From assembly GCA_026874595.1 (NCBI GenBank), contig CM049313.1:11283508-11347507 (forward strand): a DNA stretch of 64,000 bases, given 5' to 3'. A model generated the notes under the pieces. It saw only the letters and a program-made list of their open reading frames with translations. It made no database searches and was not told where the DNA came from. The translations under genes and the position numbers were made by a program. Shown one piece after another: positions 12,590-26,545 of this stretch (positions within the stretch are counted from its first letter, which is position 1; the number at the start of each line of letters is the position of its first letter). The DNA comes from Sipunculus nudus. Lineage: Eukaryota > Annelida > Sipuncula > Golfingiida > Sipunculidae.

Positions 12590-12885
12590 ACACAGGCTGT
12601 TTATTTTATTATAGCAACATAATTATAATATGTTGGGGCCCAACATAATAATAAAAAAAAAATTCAACAAGTGACCTTTCCACCTCCGCATATTTGCTAC
12701 CTTCCATCTTAGGTTACATGTTTTCCCCGTGTGTCCACATTGCTGTGTTTACAAACGTGTTGTTGATAACAAGTTCATACATCCTTCACGAAGGCCTTAT
12801 AAGAACTTTTCTCAACCATAAACCATAATCTTATTGGATCATAATGTATTACACAGAGGAAGCCAGAAATCACATAATTTTTTTA
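12590..12885 (+). repeat. Dispersed ~300-bp repeat family, copy B
   Basis: It aligns by eye to 8640-8985 in the same orientation: 'acacaggctgttt', 'cacctccgcatatttgc', 'ttaggttacatg', 'gtttacaaacgtg', 'gataacaagttcatacatc', 'cgaaggccttataagaactt' and 'gaagccagaaatcac'. The 'ttaggttacatg' block is shared with the inverted copy at 45045-45330, showing that all three descend from one sequence. The class is unknown. Confidence 0.6.
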
Positions 12886-13699
12886 AAGTAGGTGAATGAG
12901 CGGCTTTAAGATTAAATATACGCAAAAATAGAAATGGGAAGGATATGCTTTTGCACATATGGTCTCTTAACCTGCCAGGCCTAGAAACATAGTCTTCTTC
13001 CATTACAAAGAATTTTATATAAAACTTCCAAATGTGAAAGTCTATTGTGACAAAGGGAGGGAAGCTTGTAGGAAGATACTTTTACTTCTTTATAAATATT
13101 TGGTTCCGTATATGTGGAGGGGTGGGTGGAGTGAATTCTTTAATCCCCATGGGTGCAAAAACTATCAACGAAAAAAAAACTGTTTTTTTTTGCTCTTGCT
13201 TGCGCTAGATCTCCAGTACGACTGATTTTCGAAAAACGACTTTCAGTCAGAGTAATAGATTGACAGATGTGCACCTTTTTTTTCTTTGATTTGATTTTTA
13301 AGGACGTCACATACTTGGCCTAGAATCGCTCAGCCGTTGATAAGGGTAAAGGCTTCCCTTAGGATCATTTGGCATTTATAGACATCTTGTCTTACTACAT
13401 ATCTGTCTTGATCATCCCCTTAGTTCGGACTTCACCTACCACTAAAAGTTACTTAGCCGTTTTAGCTCATCTTGTTCATACAGGAATTTCGTTAAGTTAA
13501 GTATAGGTTACCCTACAGTTTAGTCCTTTACCAGTTTCCAGTTCAAAATGTTTTGCATGCTGATGTATAAGCAAAATCTATCGTTAAGAACTAGTTAGCA
13601 TCGGCCCCCATATTTATCAACCCCTGAGTACATACATAATACATATATACATATATACAAACATACATATAACATACTTATATATGCATAAACAGACGC

Positions 13700-13754
<55 letters not shown>

Positions 13755-14170
13755 AAAAGTTGGACCATGCAATGGCGAGTTAAAGACATGGTTATATATA
13801 TGAAATTGGTAGTTACATCATGTTCGATGATTGAAGAAAAAAGTGATTGATTATTAATCTATTATTTTATGCAACTAATTTTAACATGGTATCTGATGTG
13901 TAAGTCAGCATTCACATAACTATAAATCTTGTTTCCATGGTAATCGTACACATATCACATACCGTACATATTAACACAAACAAATATTTAAGGTCATGCT
14001 GAAAGACCCAGCTAACAGGCCGAGGTAATCTTTGTAACAAAAATATCAAATGTATCAAAAGTATCAAATTTCACCTTTTCTTTAAATGTGGTGATTCTGG
14101 ATTGATTTCTGAGTTGATCTTGGTGGGCGGTACCTGGAAGGCACGGATTCAATGCACCGAGTGACCGCCT

Positions 14171-14240
<70 letters not shown>

Positions 14241-15437
14241 CCCGGCTTTATGATTCAGCTGGGACAAAGAGAACCAACAGTCACTTTTTAAGAACAACCT
14301 ATATACTCATCTGTGACGCCAATAACAAAGGCCTCAGCCAAGGTTAGTGAAAGTTTCCCTAAAAATAGTCACGCGGAAGCTCCTAAACCAAAAATAAACC
14401 TCACAATCTCTCTTAATTTTTTAACGAGAAATAAAATTAAAACAGAACACGCTAACTATATAAGATTTTCAACTTTTCCAGAATAGGCAATGTAATGTTT
14501 GCTTTGCAGTCCTCATTGGAATTATGGTGCAGTTCCTTTTCTGCATTTAGGGATAAGCTAGTTTGCAATTAATCAAAGACTGAACTCAGTAATTAGTTTA
14601 TTTCTTCATACATGAATTGAAGAATGTTTCTAAATCTGATTATTCATGAAAATTTAATCTAATTAAATACAATTAAATCTGTTAATAAACATTAATTGTA
14701 TAAAATTATGCATCTTTGTATTTTTAGCTGATAAAGATATTGCTTTGAAATATAATATTCAGGTTGCAAGCTAGTAATGCAGTTACATTTTGTTATAATA
14801 AATAATTAATTGACCAGTCTAAAAATTGGATTTCCAGATGCCGCTACTCATTATTTTACGAGTTATTAATTAAATATTGTGCGTAGAATATGACCAGAAA
14901 CTTCCATTTAAATTATTTAGTACCTTCGTTGTGTTAAACGACATTGTACATATATAAACTATGTGCAGTTTTAAAGTTGCTGGGTGAATGGGTATATCTT
15001 GAGGCAGAATATGCTTTAATGTCAAACCTTATCAGTGTGTAATTAAAGAATCATTCTCTAGTTACAGAGAAATCTGCTGTCCCCATCACCATTACGTGCG
15101 TGTTTTTTTCAGCTTATTTAGTTCAGATCCTCTAGTAAACCTTGTACCTGAAATATTGTTATAAGAGTTCAACCTGAACGCTATTTTCATATCCTGGTGT
15201 GGAAACAGGATAAGTGGCTCCAATATAATACGTCGTCATTTTCAACGGCTATTTCGTCGTTTTCAAGTGCGTATGTATGAGCCATGATGCTGGTGCTGCT
15301 GTGTGTGTAAACAACAGTTTACTTGCGAACGACGCACAACATACCATACCCGTGCATTATTTGGCAAGTTGAGCACCTAGGACCAAAAGAGGTTGCATTG
15401 GCGAAGGGATTATTGTTGAGTGTTGGCCCTGTTGAGT
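12886..15437. other. unique AT-rich sequence with two long (TA)n tracts
   Basis: Two long TA microsatellites lie at 13702-13751 and 14173-14238. The rest shows short frames only and no recognisable domain. It ends where the first 5.7-kb tandem copy begins, just after a local 'gttgagtgtt' duplication near 15416-15440. Confidence 0.6.
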
Positions 15438-18412
15438 GTTTGGATTACTTTGGCGGGCCCCATCATGTAATGAACACATGAATATTAACAAAACGAGCAT
15501 CCGTATTATATGGCATGGTCGGATCGGCTTTTTTGGGCCTGCTTTTATGAAAGGTTAAAGGAATTTGATATAGTTAACAGACGTCAGATATCGGAAAAGG
15601 CCTCTTGAACATGTCTGTTTAATGTTATAATGCCAACAGACAAATTTGGCAGGCACGCTAACAGACATAATGGTATACCTGATTAAAGTCCTATATCTAG
15701 GAAGGCGATAACAGATAAGGTCACGTCATGCCCACAGCTCAACATGTCGGGTGCGGGGCGAAGTGTCGTAATGTTCCGTGTACAAGGCGACCATCCGATA
15801 CAGAATTTCACGGGAATATCGTCCGCTTAAGGGCTTTGAGCCTTAGTAATAATCTGTCTCCATGGCGACTCTACGTTTCAAAATCTCGGGGGATTCCTTT
15901 TCACAGAAATTTGCATGACATCATAACCGAGAAGGAATCCCGTAAGACAGAGCGGTCATGATGACTGAATTTTCGGAATAATACACTGACAATTTGATTT
16001 TCATTGACTTTGGGCCTGCTTGATCTCTTGTCCACTGATGTATATTGATATATTGCAACCTTTTGCACTTGGTATTACTGCTAACAATCAAAAGCATACA
16101 CATACAGTTTTGTAAAAGTAATTAAAGGATTAAGGAAGATTGGGGGGGGGGGGGTCGTATTCAGTACGCCCCGACCTCCCGGTATTTAACTTTGTCTAAT
16201 AATGATTAAATTTTCTTAAACTTATGGAATTACTGTCACTGGTATCCGATGATTTGGGACTTACTTCAATATAAAGCATAGTACATGCAGTAATTAATGT
16301 ATTGATAATTCTACCTTTCGTTAGTTTTACCCTGCAAGTATGATATTTTTTTATTTATTCATCTTGTACAACTGATATTTCTAATTGAAAAAAAACACGT
16401 ATATATATATATATATGCTTCAATTACGTCCCTCCCTCAGCCCTGATAACATTCACCCATAACCTGAGAGTTGTATTTCCTGGAAGTCACATGGGGAGAA
16501 TTTGAAATTCTTATTAAGTTCTTTCCTAATAAAATTTAGATTAATGTCTAAAGTGTTAAGCCATTTATAAGCCAAGCATTTATATTGTAGAAGACCAATT
16601 AAATTATCAGATAGTCCAGTAATTGGTGTAATTATAACGAGAAAATACTTAGTTAACCCCTAACTTTCCATTTTTGGAACAAAAAGATTCTGTGATCAAT
16701 ATCCTAGACTCTATGAAACCGAAAATATTAATATCAATGTTAGGATCAATTAATCAAGAGAATTCAAGAGAAGTACATAATTAAGGGCTTAGTAATACCT
16801 TGTATCTAAACAGGATCCTGTCATTTACGACAATGGTCGTGTCAACATACCATTAATACACGCACGATCCATTAATGCTCAGCCAGTTGACTAAGCTTGG
16901 TGGGTGTTGTTACGACAGTTGTTTTCGTTCCGTAATCGGTTAATATTTTTCAGCCTCAGTAATTTGTCCTTTGAGTGACGCAGTGAGTCGAAATTTGAGT
17001 GCTGGCTTATAATAAATCATTTCATAAATTTGAATTTTTGTACACTTACGTCAAGTTACCGTGTATTAGATTTTATTGTGATAAGGGTATTAAATTGATT
17101 ACCTCCAGACGGCAAATAACTTTTTTTTGTTATTCAAAGTAATTGATGATTTTGCTTTCGTTAATTAGATTTTCTCTGGACGTAAATAAAATCAAAGGCT
17201 TTCTTTGTGTTATATTCATGCGCTTTACACCCCTGACTTTTCACTATAATTGGCTTTGTTATTGGCTGAATACTTTAAGTGTTCATCCAAATTCTTAGAT
17301 CAAGCCCGGCAGCAGCTGGTTATTTCTTAAGTCAACAAGTGTGGGCCTGAAAGATTAAGAATCATGGCTTTTATTGCGACTCCGTTCTCGGCTGCTCCAA
17401 CGTATATTCTTAAGCTGGTCGAATGAGGATCGTAAACAAAGTGCACTCGTTTAACCTTTTGCATCGAACAGTTAAAAGGCTTGTTGTAAACACTTAGTCA
17501 AGCGGTGTTCGAAAGCTACGACCCCTTACGATCTGGAAATCAGAGGTACTCGATGAAACGTCATGAAATAAGTCGTAATGATTCGTCAGAGCTCGTAGTG
17601 TGTCCTGAGCATTCCTAAGTGTTCCGATTTGCTCGACAATGAGATGTGAGCGATTCGCATTCCTACGACTCTTCACCAGTGGGGATAGAGACCCTCGTTA
17701 CGACCACCCCTATGATACGACAATGTTTATGTTCGACGAGACGAAGAGTTCTCCGTGGTGATATGCTGTAATCGGTATCCTTCGGCTGTGTCGCAGGGTG
17801 GCCGATCTGAGTCGTCGCACGGTATGCTGGAAGTGATATAGGCTGGAACAGATCGGCATCGTCACGGCCACTCCCCCTCGGGTTGCACAATCTGCCGTGA
17901 TAACTTAATTCCTTATTACTCTTTCAGTGGCCATGATAGCTTAGAACTTGTCTCCTCCAAAGACGCTTTTTTCCCATTCGCTCTGCTGCTATAAATCAAT
18001 ATCTTGAGACTGGCCCTGTAAGATTAAAACAGGAGAACCCTTTGAAATAATATGTCTTCCCTTGCTTTGTAGCTGTCTTTAGCCATTTTATGAAACTTTG
18101 TGATGGTGATAGCAATTGTCCTACGTGCTATGTAATGGGTCGCTCACGTGTATGATTAATTACTAGATGTTGACCCAGCAGTAAGTTTATAACAGTCGAG
18201 TCCACACCATCCGAGCCCGAGTGCAAGTCCGAGTCCGAGAGGTTCGAGTCAAAGTTCACCTTCTTCGAGTCCGAGTCATTTGAAACCCGAGTCCAAGTCC
18301 GATTCCAAGTACAAAAGATATATCATTAAAAAGCAATTTAAGTGGAAATTTCAGATTATCATGTACTTGTGTACAATAACACTGTCCGAAACTTGGTATA
18401 TTATAGTCATTT

Positions 18413-18612
18413 CACCTCCGCAAAGCGGGGGTAATGTTTTGATAGCAACATTACTCAAGAAGTATTTTTTTATGGGGGGGGGGGGGGGGGGGTGGGGATC
18501 CAGTTCACCATCTGGATTTTCAAAAAGAAAAATGCTGTATTTCTGAAAATGCCACATTGGAGTTATGAGCTGCCTTGGTGGATATCTGCGCTCTCTGAGT
18601 GCAATTTTCTAG
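18413..18612 (+). mobile_element. Short Helitron-like element (copy 1)
   Basis: It starts near 'cacctccgcaaagcggggg', holds an 18-base G-rich run and 'gatccagttcacc', and ends with 'tgcgctctctgagtgc' (hairpin with G:T pairing) followed by 'aattttCTAG' and T. The stem-loop plus CTAG|T end is Helitron-like. Equivalent copies are at 24142-24333 and 29907-30084 because the element is part of the tandem unit. Confidence 0.6.
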
Positions 18613-19885
18613 TTATTTTATAATATTCTATTAGCAGTTCGCACATGTACACATTCCTTTCTAATAAGTGTCAGATGTTTTATTAGATTGGTGATGGATT
18701 GGAGATTTCTCGAGTTGAGAAGTCCGAGTACAAGTCCGACTCCAGGACCCTCGAGTCCAAGTCCGAGTCCGAGTCAGTAAAAAGTGGACTCGAGACCGGA
18801 CTCGAGTCTATGTCCGAACTCGATTCCTACATCACTGAAGTTTTTTCGCTGTGTGATATCGACAAAGCGAGCGACAATAGAGCGGAGCGGGGTACCAGTC
18901 TATCAACGGCCGCCTACAATGAAGTCATTCAGGTTATCAGGCCTTAGAAGGATCGTTAGGGGGCTTTTATGATAAAAAAAATATTAAGATAAGAACATGA
19001 TTATATTGTCACAAAGACTCTTTTACTTCCAAAGACACGAACGGCTATTTTTGAGTGTATATTTTGATTTTTGTTCAAACTTTTACCTTATACCAATTGA
19101 CCAATACACCGCCTCATTATCAATGCAAAAGAAAACGAAAAAGTAATTTCTGTAAAATAATAAACATGAAAGAAGTATGATAGAAATTGAACCCAACAAA
19201 ACCCCAACAGTTGTCCTATAATTTGTATCAAAAATCCTGATCGAAATTTACCTTAGAATCACGGAAATGACTGGGAAGTGATTGAACCATTCAGCAAAGG
19301 AAAATGAGCTGGTGAAACACTGGATTAAATATGTCTATCATAATGCAATGATGCAAAATAAGCTTGTTTATCCTTTATAGACCATGGGCTTATTACATCA
19401 ATAAGATAAGCATAAGTAAATTGATCTTAGATTGTAATCTTAGGCTGACTGCGGGTCGGCGACATGTTTATAACTATTGTTTTTTATTATCGTTCACCTA
19501 GTCTTCCCTTTTTCCGATTTTTATTCAATTAAGGAAAAAATCAGCTCTGTTTAATACGGCTTTTATACCATTGCACAATATAATGGGATTCCCAGACACA
19601 CAAAATAATATTAATTAGTCCAGAGAACATATTCTGTCACACATGTTAATCACACAACAAATATGGTGTAAATCGTATGGCGTTTTAAATAAACATTAGA
19701 GACAAACGATTCAAAAACCGTTGTCGTTTTAGTATATTAGCTATTAAATAATACGGGTACCTGAATCACCGTAATGTTCTATTTTTTTCATTGTGTGCTT
19801 TAGATTAATTATTCAAAATTGTAGTTTTTATTAGAATAGATCCATGAACCTTTTTGTGGTCTATTGAATGAGGATAAAGGAAACT

Positions 19886-20035
19886 AACAATAACCATACA
19901 ATAGGTCATACAATAACCATGCAATAATATACTATAACCATACAATAACCATACAATAACCATACAATAACCATACAATAGCTCATACAATAACCATAAA
20001 ATAACCATACAATAATCATACAGGAACCATACGAT
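19886..20035 (+). repeat. 11-bp (AACCATACAAT)n minisatellite, copy 1
   Basis: Repeated 'aaccatacaat' units with variants ('aggtcatacaat', 'agctcatacaat') follow directly on 'tctattgaatgaggat'. The array is longer in copy 3 (32853-33085) and of similar length in copy 2 (25603-25720), so it varies between units of the tandem. Confidence 0.85.
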
Positions 20036-20841
20036 CCCCCGAGCTATGAGGCTTGTAAGCTCACCCATAATAATTTAAAATTTGATACAAAACCTCCAGT
20101 ATCTTGATAATTAAACGTGGATTGTAATGAATCTTGCTTTGAATATTGACCATGACTAGTTTTGTAAGTTTCCAAAAACTGGAGGTGCCGCTCTTTTTAT
20201 ACTAATTTTTACATTTTTTTTTATGTTTGAGACCGTCAAATGACAGCAATCATATCAGTTTCTCAGCTCTGGTTTCATCTAGTGTCCCAAAACCTGGTGT
20301 GTTTATAGATTATGACTTGTTTCTTCGGTTCCTGAAGACTGGTGGCGCCACTTGAACAAACGGGTTCCTGGAGTAATCACCCTTTCCGTCTGTCGGTCCT
20401 TCTGTATATCCGTCAAATTCGTTTGCGGATGATAACTCCATGTTAGACTGACATATCGGTTTCAATCTTGACTTATATATGGCTCGTCAATGAAGCAAAA
20501 ACCCCTATTGATTTTAGGGCCATGAGGTCATAAGTCAAAGTCAAAGGACCCACTTATTTAAAAAGATCGTGGTTGCATTTTAAGCCAAATTGTTCATCCT
20601 AAACTATTCATCTTGCACATACAGCTGACCTGCCAATAGGGGCTCCCTGAATCGAGGTCCCTAAAAGCTTCGCTGTCAGGGGCTTGTTCATATAATGACG
20701 GACCTTGGTCTTCGGATCTAACCTCTTCTGTACTTCCGCTGCAAAATGGGGAAATCTTGATAGGACCTCAAAGGCTCGCTCACAGATGTCTCAGAAGCAG
20801 GTCACCACCTCAGGATCGTAGAAAGCTTGAATTTTCCGATA

Positions 20842-21162
20842 ACTTGCCTCCGCAAGGAGGGCATGCGTTCATTCTCGTTCGTGTATGTTTATGTGTGTGT
20901 GCGTGTGTTTGTTCAAAACCTAAATCACGCAATATTGAACGAAATCCAATGAACGTGTCAGGGAGGGCTCCTCGGGAATGGCCAATGAAGAATCTATTAG
21001 AATTTGGAGTGGATCCGGCACATGATCCGGGTCCAGGAAGGATTTATAGGAATATTCATAAATGTAGAGTCACTTATGCACGAATGAATCTGAGAGTAAG
21101 GGCCGATTAAGTGAATGCAAACACGTTTTGAGGAGCATCCCACAATAAGGACCGCCCACATG
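20842..21162 (+). mobile_element. Long Helitron-like element, 3' end lost (copy 1)
   Basis: It begins at 'gcctccgcaaggagggcatg', has a GT-rich tract near 20885, then 'cctcgggaatggccaatgaa', 'ggatccggcacatgatcc', 'aatattcataaatgtagag' and 'cacttatgcacgaatgaa'. The family normally ends with a GCATTC/GAATGC hairpin and CTAG. Here it is cut at 'cacatg', where copy 2 of the tandem begins. Confidence 0.6.
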
Positions 21163-24141
21163 TTTTTGGGTTACTTTGGCGGGCCCTATCATGTAATGAA
21201 CACATGGATATTAACAGAACGAGCATCCATAATATTTTGCATGGTCGGATCGGCTTTTTCTGGGTCTGCTTTTATGAAAGGTAAAAGGAATTTGATATAG
21301 TTAACAGGCGTCAGATATCGGAAAAGGCCTGTTGAACATGTCTGTTTAATGTTATAATGCCAACAGACAAATTTGGCAGGCACGCTAACCGACATAATGG
21401 TATACCTGATTAAAGTCCAATATCGAGGAAGGCGATAACAGATAAGGTCACGTCATGCCCACAGCTCAACATGTCGGGTGCGGAGCGAAGTGTACAAGGC
21501 GACCATCCGATACAGAATTTCACGGGAATATCGTCCGCTTAAGAGCTTTGAGCCTTAGTAATAATCTGTCTCCATGGCGACTCTACGTTTCAGACTCTCG
21601 GGGGATTCCTTTTCACAGAAATTTGCATAACATCATAACCGAGAAGGAATCCCATAAGACAGAGCGGTCATGATGACTGAATTTTCGGAATAATACACTG
21701 ACAATTTGATTTTCATTGACTTTGGGCTTGCTTGAGCTCTTGTCCACTTAAGTATATTGATATATTGCAACCTTTTGCACTTGGTATTACTGCTAACAAT
21801 CAAAAGCATACACATACAGTTTTGTAAAAGTAATTAAAGTATTAAAGAAGATTGGGGGGGGGGGGGGGTCGTATTCAGTACGCCCCGACCTCCCGGTATT
21901 TAACTTTGTCTAATAATGATTAAATTTTCTAAAACTTATGGAATTACTGTCACTGGTATCCGATGATTTGGGACTTACTTCAATATAAAGCATAGTACAT
22001 GCAGTAATTAATGTATTGATAATTCTACATTTCGTTAGTTTTACCCTGCAAGTATGATATTTTTTTATTTATTCATCTTGTACAACTGATATTTCTAATT
22101 GAAATAAAAACACGTATATATATATATATATGCTTCAATTACGTCCCTACCTCAGCCCTGATAACATTCACCCATAACCTGAGAGTTGTATTTCCTGGAA
22201 GTCACATGGGGAGAATTTGAAATTCTTATTAAGTTCTTTCCTAATAAAATTTAGATTAATGTCTAAAGTGTTAAGCCATTTATAAGCCAAGCATTTATAT
22301 TGTAGAAGACCAATTAAATTATCAGATAGTCCAGTAATTGGTGTAATTATAACGAGAAAATACTTAGTTAACCCCTAACTTTCCATTTTTGGAACAAAAA
22401 GATTCTGGGATCAATATCCTAGACTCTATGAAACCGAAAATATTAATATCAATGTTAGGATCAATTAATCAAGAGAATTCAAGAGAAGTACATAATAAAG
22501 GGCTTAGTAATACCTTGTATCTAAACAGGATCCTGTCATTTACGACAATGGTCGTGTCAACATACCATTAATACACGCACGATCCATTAATGCTCAGCCA
22601 ATTGACTAAGCTTGGTGGGTGTTGTTACGACAGTTGTTTTCGTTCCGTAATCGGTTAATATTTTTCAGCCTCAGTAATTTGTCCTTTGAGTGACGCAGTG
22701 AGTCGAAATTTGAGTGCTGGCTTATAATAAATCATTTCATAAGTTTGAATTTTTGTACACTTACGTCAAGTAACCGTGTATTAGATTTTATTGTGATAAG
22801 GGTATTAAACTGATTACCTCCAGACGGCAAATAACTTTTTTTCGGTTATTCAAAGTAATTGATGATTTTGCTTTCGTTAATTAGATTTTCTCTGGACTAA
22901 AATAAAATCAAAGGCTTTCTTTGTGTTATATTCATGCGCTTTACACCCCTGACTTTTCACTATAATTGGCTTTGTTATTGGCTGAATACTTTAAGTGTTC
23001 ATCCAAATTCTTAGATCAAGCCCGGCAGAAGCTGGTTATTTCTTAAGTCAACAAATGTGGGCCTGAAAGATTAAGAATCATGGCTTTTATTGCGACTCCG
23101 TTCTCGGCTGCTCCAATGTATATTCTTAAGCTGGTCGAATGAGGATCGTAAACAAAGTGCACTCGTTTAACCTTTTGCATCGAACAGTTAAAAGGCTTGT
23201 TGTAAACACTTAGTCAAGCGGTGTTCGAAAGCTACGACCCCTTACGATCTGGAAATCAGAGGTACTCGATGAAACGTCATGAAATAAGTCGTAATGATTC
23301 GTCAGAGCTCGTAGTGTGTCCTGAGCATTCCTAAGTGTTCCGATTTGCTCGACAATGAGATGTGAGCGATTCGCATTCCTACGACTCTTCACCAGTGGGG
23401 ATAGAGATCCTCGTTACGACCACCCCTATGATAGGACAATGTTTATGTTCGACGAGACGAACAGTTTTCCGTGGTGATATGCTGTACTCGGTATCCTTCG
23501 GCTGTGTCGCACGGTGGCCGATCTGATTCGTCGCACGGTATGCTGTAAGTGATACAGGCTGGAACAGATTCCTGAGCGGTTCGGCATCGTCACGGCCACT
23601 CCCCCTCGGGGTGCACAATCTGCCGTTATAACTGATTTCCTTATTACTCTTTCAGTGGCCATGATAGCTTAGAACTTGTCTCCTCAAAAGACGCTTTATC
23701 CCAATTCGCTCTGCTGCTATAAATCAATATCTTGAGACTGGCCCTGTTAGATTAAAACAGGAGAACCCTTTGAAATAATATGTCTCCCCTTGCTTTGTAG
23801 CTGTCTTTAGCCATTTTATGAAACTTTGTGATGGTGAAAGCAATTGTCCTACGTGCTATGTAATGGATCGCAAATGTGTATGATTAATTACTAGATGTTG
23901 ACCCAGCAGTAAGTTTATAACAGTCGAGTCCACACTATCCGAGTCCGAGTGCAAGTCCTAGTCCAAGAGGTTCGAGTCAAAGTTCACCTTCTTTGAGTCC
24001 GAGTTATTTGAAGCCCGAGTCCAATTCCGATTCCAAGTACAAAAGAAATATCCTTAAAAAGCAATTTAAGTGGAAATTTCAGATTATCATGTACTTGTGT
24101 ACAATAACACTGGCCGAAACTTTGTATATTATATTCTTTTT

Positions 24142-24333
24142 ACCTCCGTAAAGCGGGGGTAATGTTTCGTTAGCAACATTACTCAAGAAGTATTTTTTAT
24201 GGGGGGGGGGGGGGGGGATCCAGTTCACCAACTGGATTTTTCAAAAAGGAAAATGCTGTATTTCTGAAAATGCCACATTGGAGTTCTGAGCTGTCTTGGC
24301 GGAGATCTGCGCTCTCTGAGTGCAACTTTCTAG
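24142..24333 (+). mobile_element. Short Helitron-like element (copy 2)
   Basis: It is equivalent to 18413-18612: 'tacctccgtaaagcggggg' start, G run, 'ggcggagatctgcgctctct' and a CTAG|T end at 24330-24333. It is duplicated as part of the tandem unit, not independently inserted. Confidence 0.6.
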
Positions 24334-25602
24334 TTATTTTATAATATTCTGTTAGCAGTTCGCACATGTACACATTCCTTTCTAATAAGTGTCAGATGTT
24401 TTATTAGATTGGTGATGGATTGGAAATTTCTCGAGCCGAGAAGTTCGAGTACAAGTCCGACTCCAGGACCCTCGAGTCCAAGTCCGAGTCCGAGTCAGTA
24501 AAAGGTAGACTCGAGACCGGACTCGAGTCTATGTCCGAACTCGATTCCTACATCACTGAAGTTTTTTCGCTGTGTGATATCGACAAAGCGAGCGACAATA
24601 GAGTGGAGCGGGGTACCAGTCTATCAACGGCCGCCTACAACGAAGTCATTCAGGTTATCAGCTCTTAGAAGGATCGTTAGTGGGCTTTTATAATAAAAAA
24701 AATATTAAGATAAGAACATGATTATATTGTCACAAAGACTCTATTACTTCCAAAGACACGAACGGCTATTTTTGAGTGTATATTTTGATTTTTGTTCATA
24801 CTTTTACCTTATACCAATTGACCATTACACAGCTTCATTATCAATGCAAAAGAAAACGAAAAAGTAATTTCTGTAAAATAATTAACTTAAAAGAAATATG
24901 ATAAAATTTGGACCCAACAAAACCCCAACAGTTGTCCTATAATTTGTATCAAAATCCTGATCATAAATTACCTTAGAATCACGGAAATGACTGAGAAGTG
25001 ATTGAGCCATTCAGCAAATGAAAATGAGCTGGTGAAACACTGGATTAAATATGTCTATCATAATGTAATGATGCAAAATAAGCTTGTTTATTCTTTATAG
25101 ACCATGGGCTTATGACATCAATAAGATAAGCATAAGTAAATTGATCTTAGATTGTAATCTTAGGCTGACTGCGGGTCGGCGACATGTTTATAACTATTGT
25201 TTTTTATTATCGTTCACCTAGTCTTCCCTTTTTCCGATTTTTAGTCAATTAAGGAAAAAAGCCAGCTCTGTTTAATACGGCTTTTATACCATTGCGCAAC
25301 ATAATGGGATTCCAAGACACACAAAATAATATAAATTAGTCCAGAGAACATATTCTGTCACACATGTTAATCACACAACAAATATGGTGTAAATCGCATG
25401 GCGTTTTAAATAAACATAAGAGACAAACGATTCAAAAACCGTTGGCGTTTTAGTATATTAGCTATTAAATAATACGGATACCTGAATCACCGTAATGTTC
25501 TATTTTTTCATTGAGTGCTTTAGATTAATTGTTCAAAATTGTAGTTTTTATTAGAATAGATCCATGAACCTTTTTGTGGTCTATTGAATGAGGATAAAGG
25601 AA

Positions 25603-25720
25603 ACTATACAATAACCATACAATAGCTCATACAATAACCATGCAATAACTATCATTAACAATACAATAACCATACAATAGATTATACAATAACCATAAAA
25701 TAACCATACAATAATCATAC
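25603..25720 (+). repeat. 11-bp (AACCATACAAT)n minisatellite, copy 2
   Basis: This is a short, degenerate version of the array in copy 1, placed right after 'tctattgaatgaggataaag'. Confidence 0.8.
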
Positions 25721-26545
25721 AGGAAACATACGATCCCCCGAGCTATGAGGCTTGTAAGTTCACCCATAATAATTTAAAATTTGATACAAAACCTCCAGTA
25801 TCTTGATAATTAAACGTGGATTGTAATGAATCTTGCCTTGAAAATTGACCATGACCAGTTTTTTAAGTTTCCAAAAACTGGAGGCGCCGCTCTTTTTATA
25901 CTAATATTTACATTTTTTTTTATCTTTGAGACCGTCAAATGACAGCAATCATATCAGTTTCTCAGCTCTGGTTTTATCTGGTGTCCCAAAACCTGGTGTG
26001 TTTATAGATTATGACTTGTTTCTTCGGTTCCTGAAGACTGGTGGCGACACTTGCACAAACGGATTCCCTGGAGTAATCACCCTTTCCGTCTGTCGGTCCT
26101 TCTGTATATCCGTCAAATTGGTTTGCGGATGATAACTCCATGTTAGACTGACATATCGGTTTCAAACTTGACTTATATATGGCTCGTCAATGAAGCAAAA
26201 ACCCCTATTGATTTTAGGGCCATGAGGTCATAAGTCAAAGTCACAGGATCGACCCACTTATTTAAAAAGATCGTGGTTGCATTTTAAGCCAAATTGTTCA
26301 TTCTAAACTATTCATCTTGCACATACAGCTGACCTGCCAATAGGGGCTCCCTGAATCGAGGTCCCTGAAAGCTTCGCTGTCAGGGGTTTGTTCATACAAT
26401 GACGGACCTTGGTCTTCGGATCTAACCTCTTCTGTACTTCCGCTGCAAAATGGGGAAATCTTGATAGGACCGCAAAGGCTCGCTCACAGATGTCTCAGAA
26501 GCAGGTCACCACCTCAGGATCGTAGAAAGCTTGAATTTCCCGATA

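Larger units (their letters stand above)
15438..21162 (+). repeat. 5.7-kb tandem unit, copy 1
   Basis: This is the first of three head-to-tail copies. The unit opens with 'ttactttggcgggccc' and closes at 'aaggaccgcccacatg'. Inside, in order, are a G run (16141-16154), a TA tract (16399-16416), a GC-richer block around 17490-17890, hexamer-like 'gagtcc' repeats (18200-18310 and 18700-18830) flanking a short Helitron-like element (18413-18612), an 11-bp 'aaccatacaat' array (about 19886-20030) and a longer Helitron-like element at the right end (20842-21162). A 12-base stretch near 17848 present in the other copies is missing here. No coding gene is supported; the recurrent 60-82 codon frames show no family resemblance. 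Confidence 0.92.

Noticed and set aside
18699-18947. 82-codon frame present in all three tandem copies (also 24420-24668 and 30171-30419)
   Set aside because: Preservation follows from recent duplication; differences between copies are largely amino-acid changing and the first half is a translated hexamer repeat.
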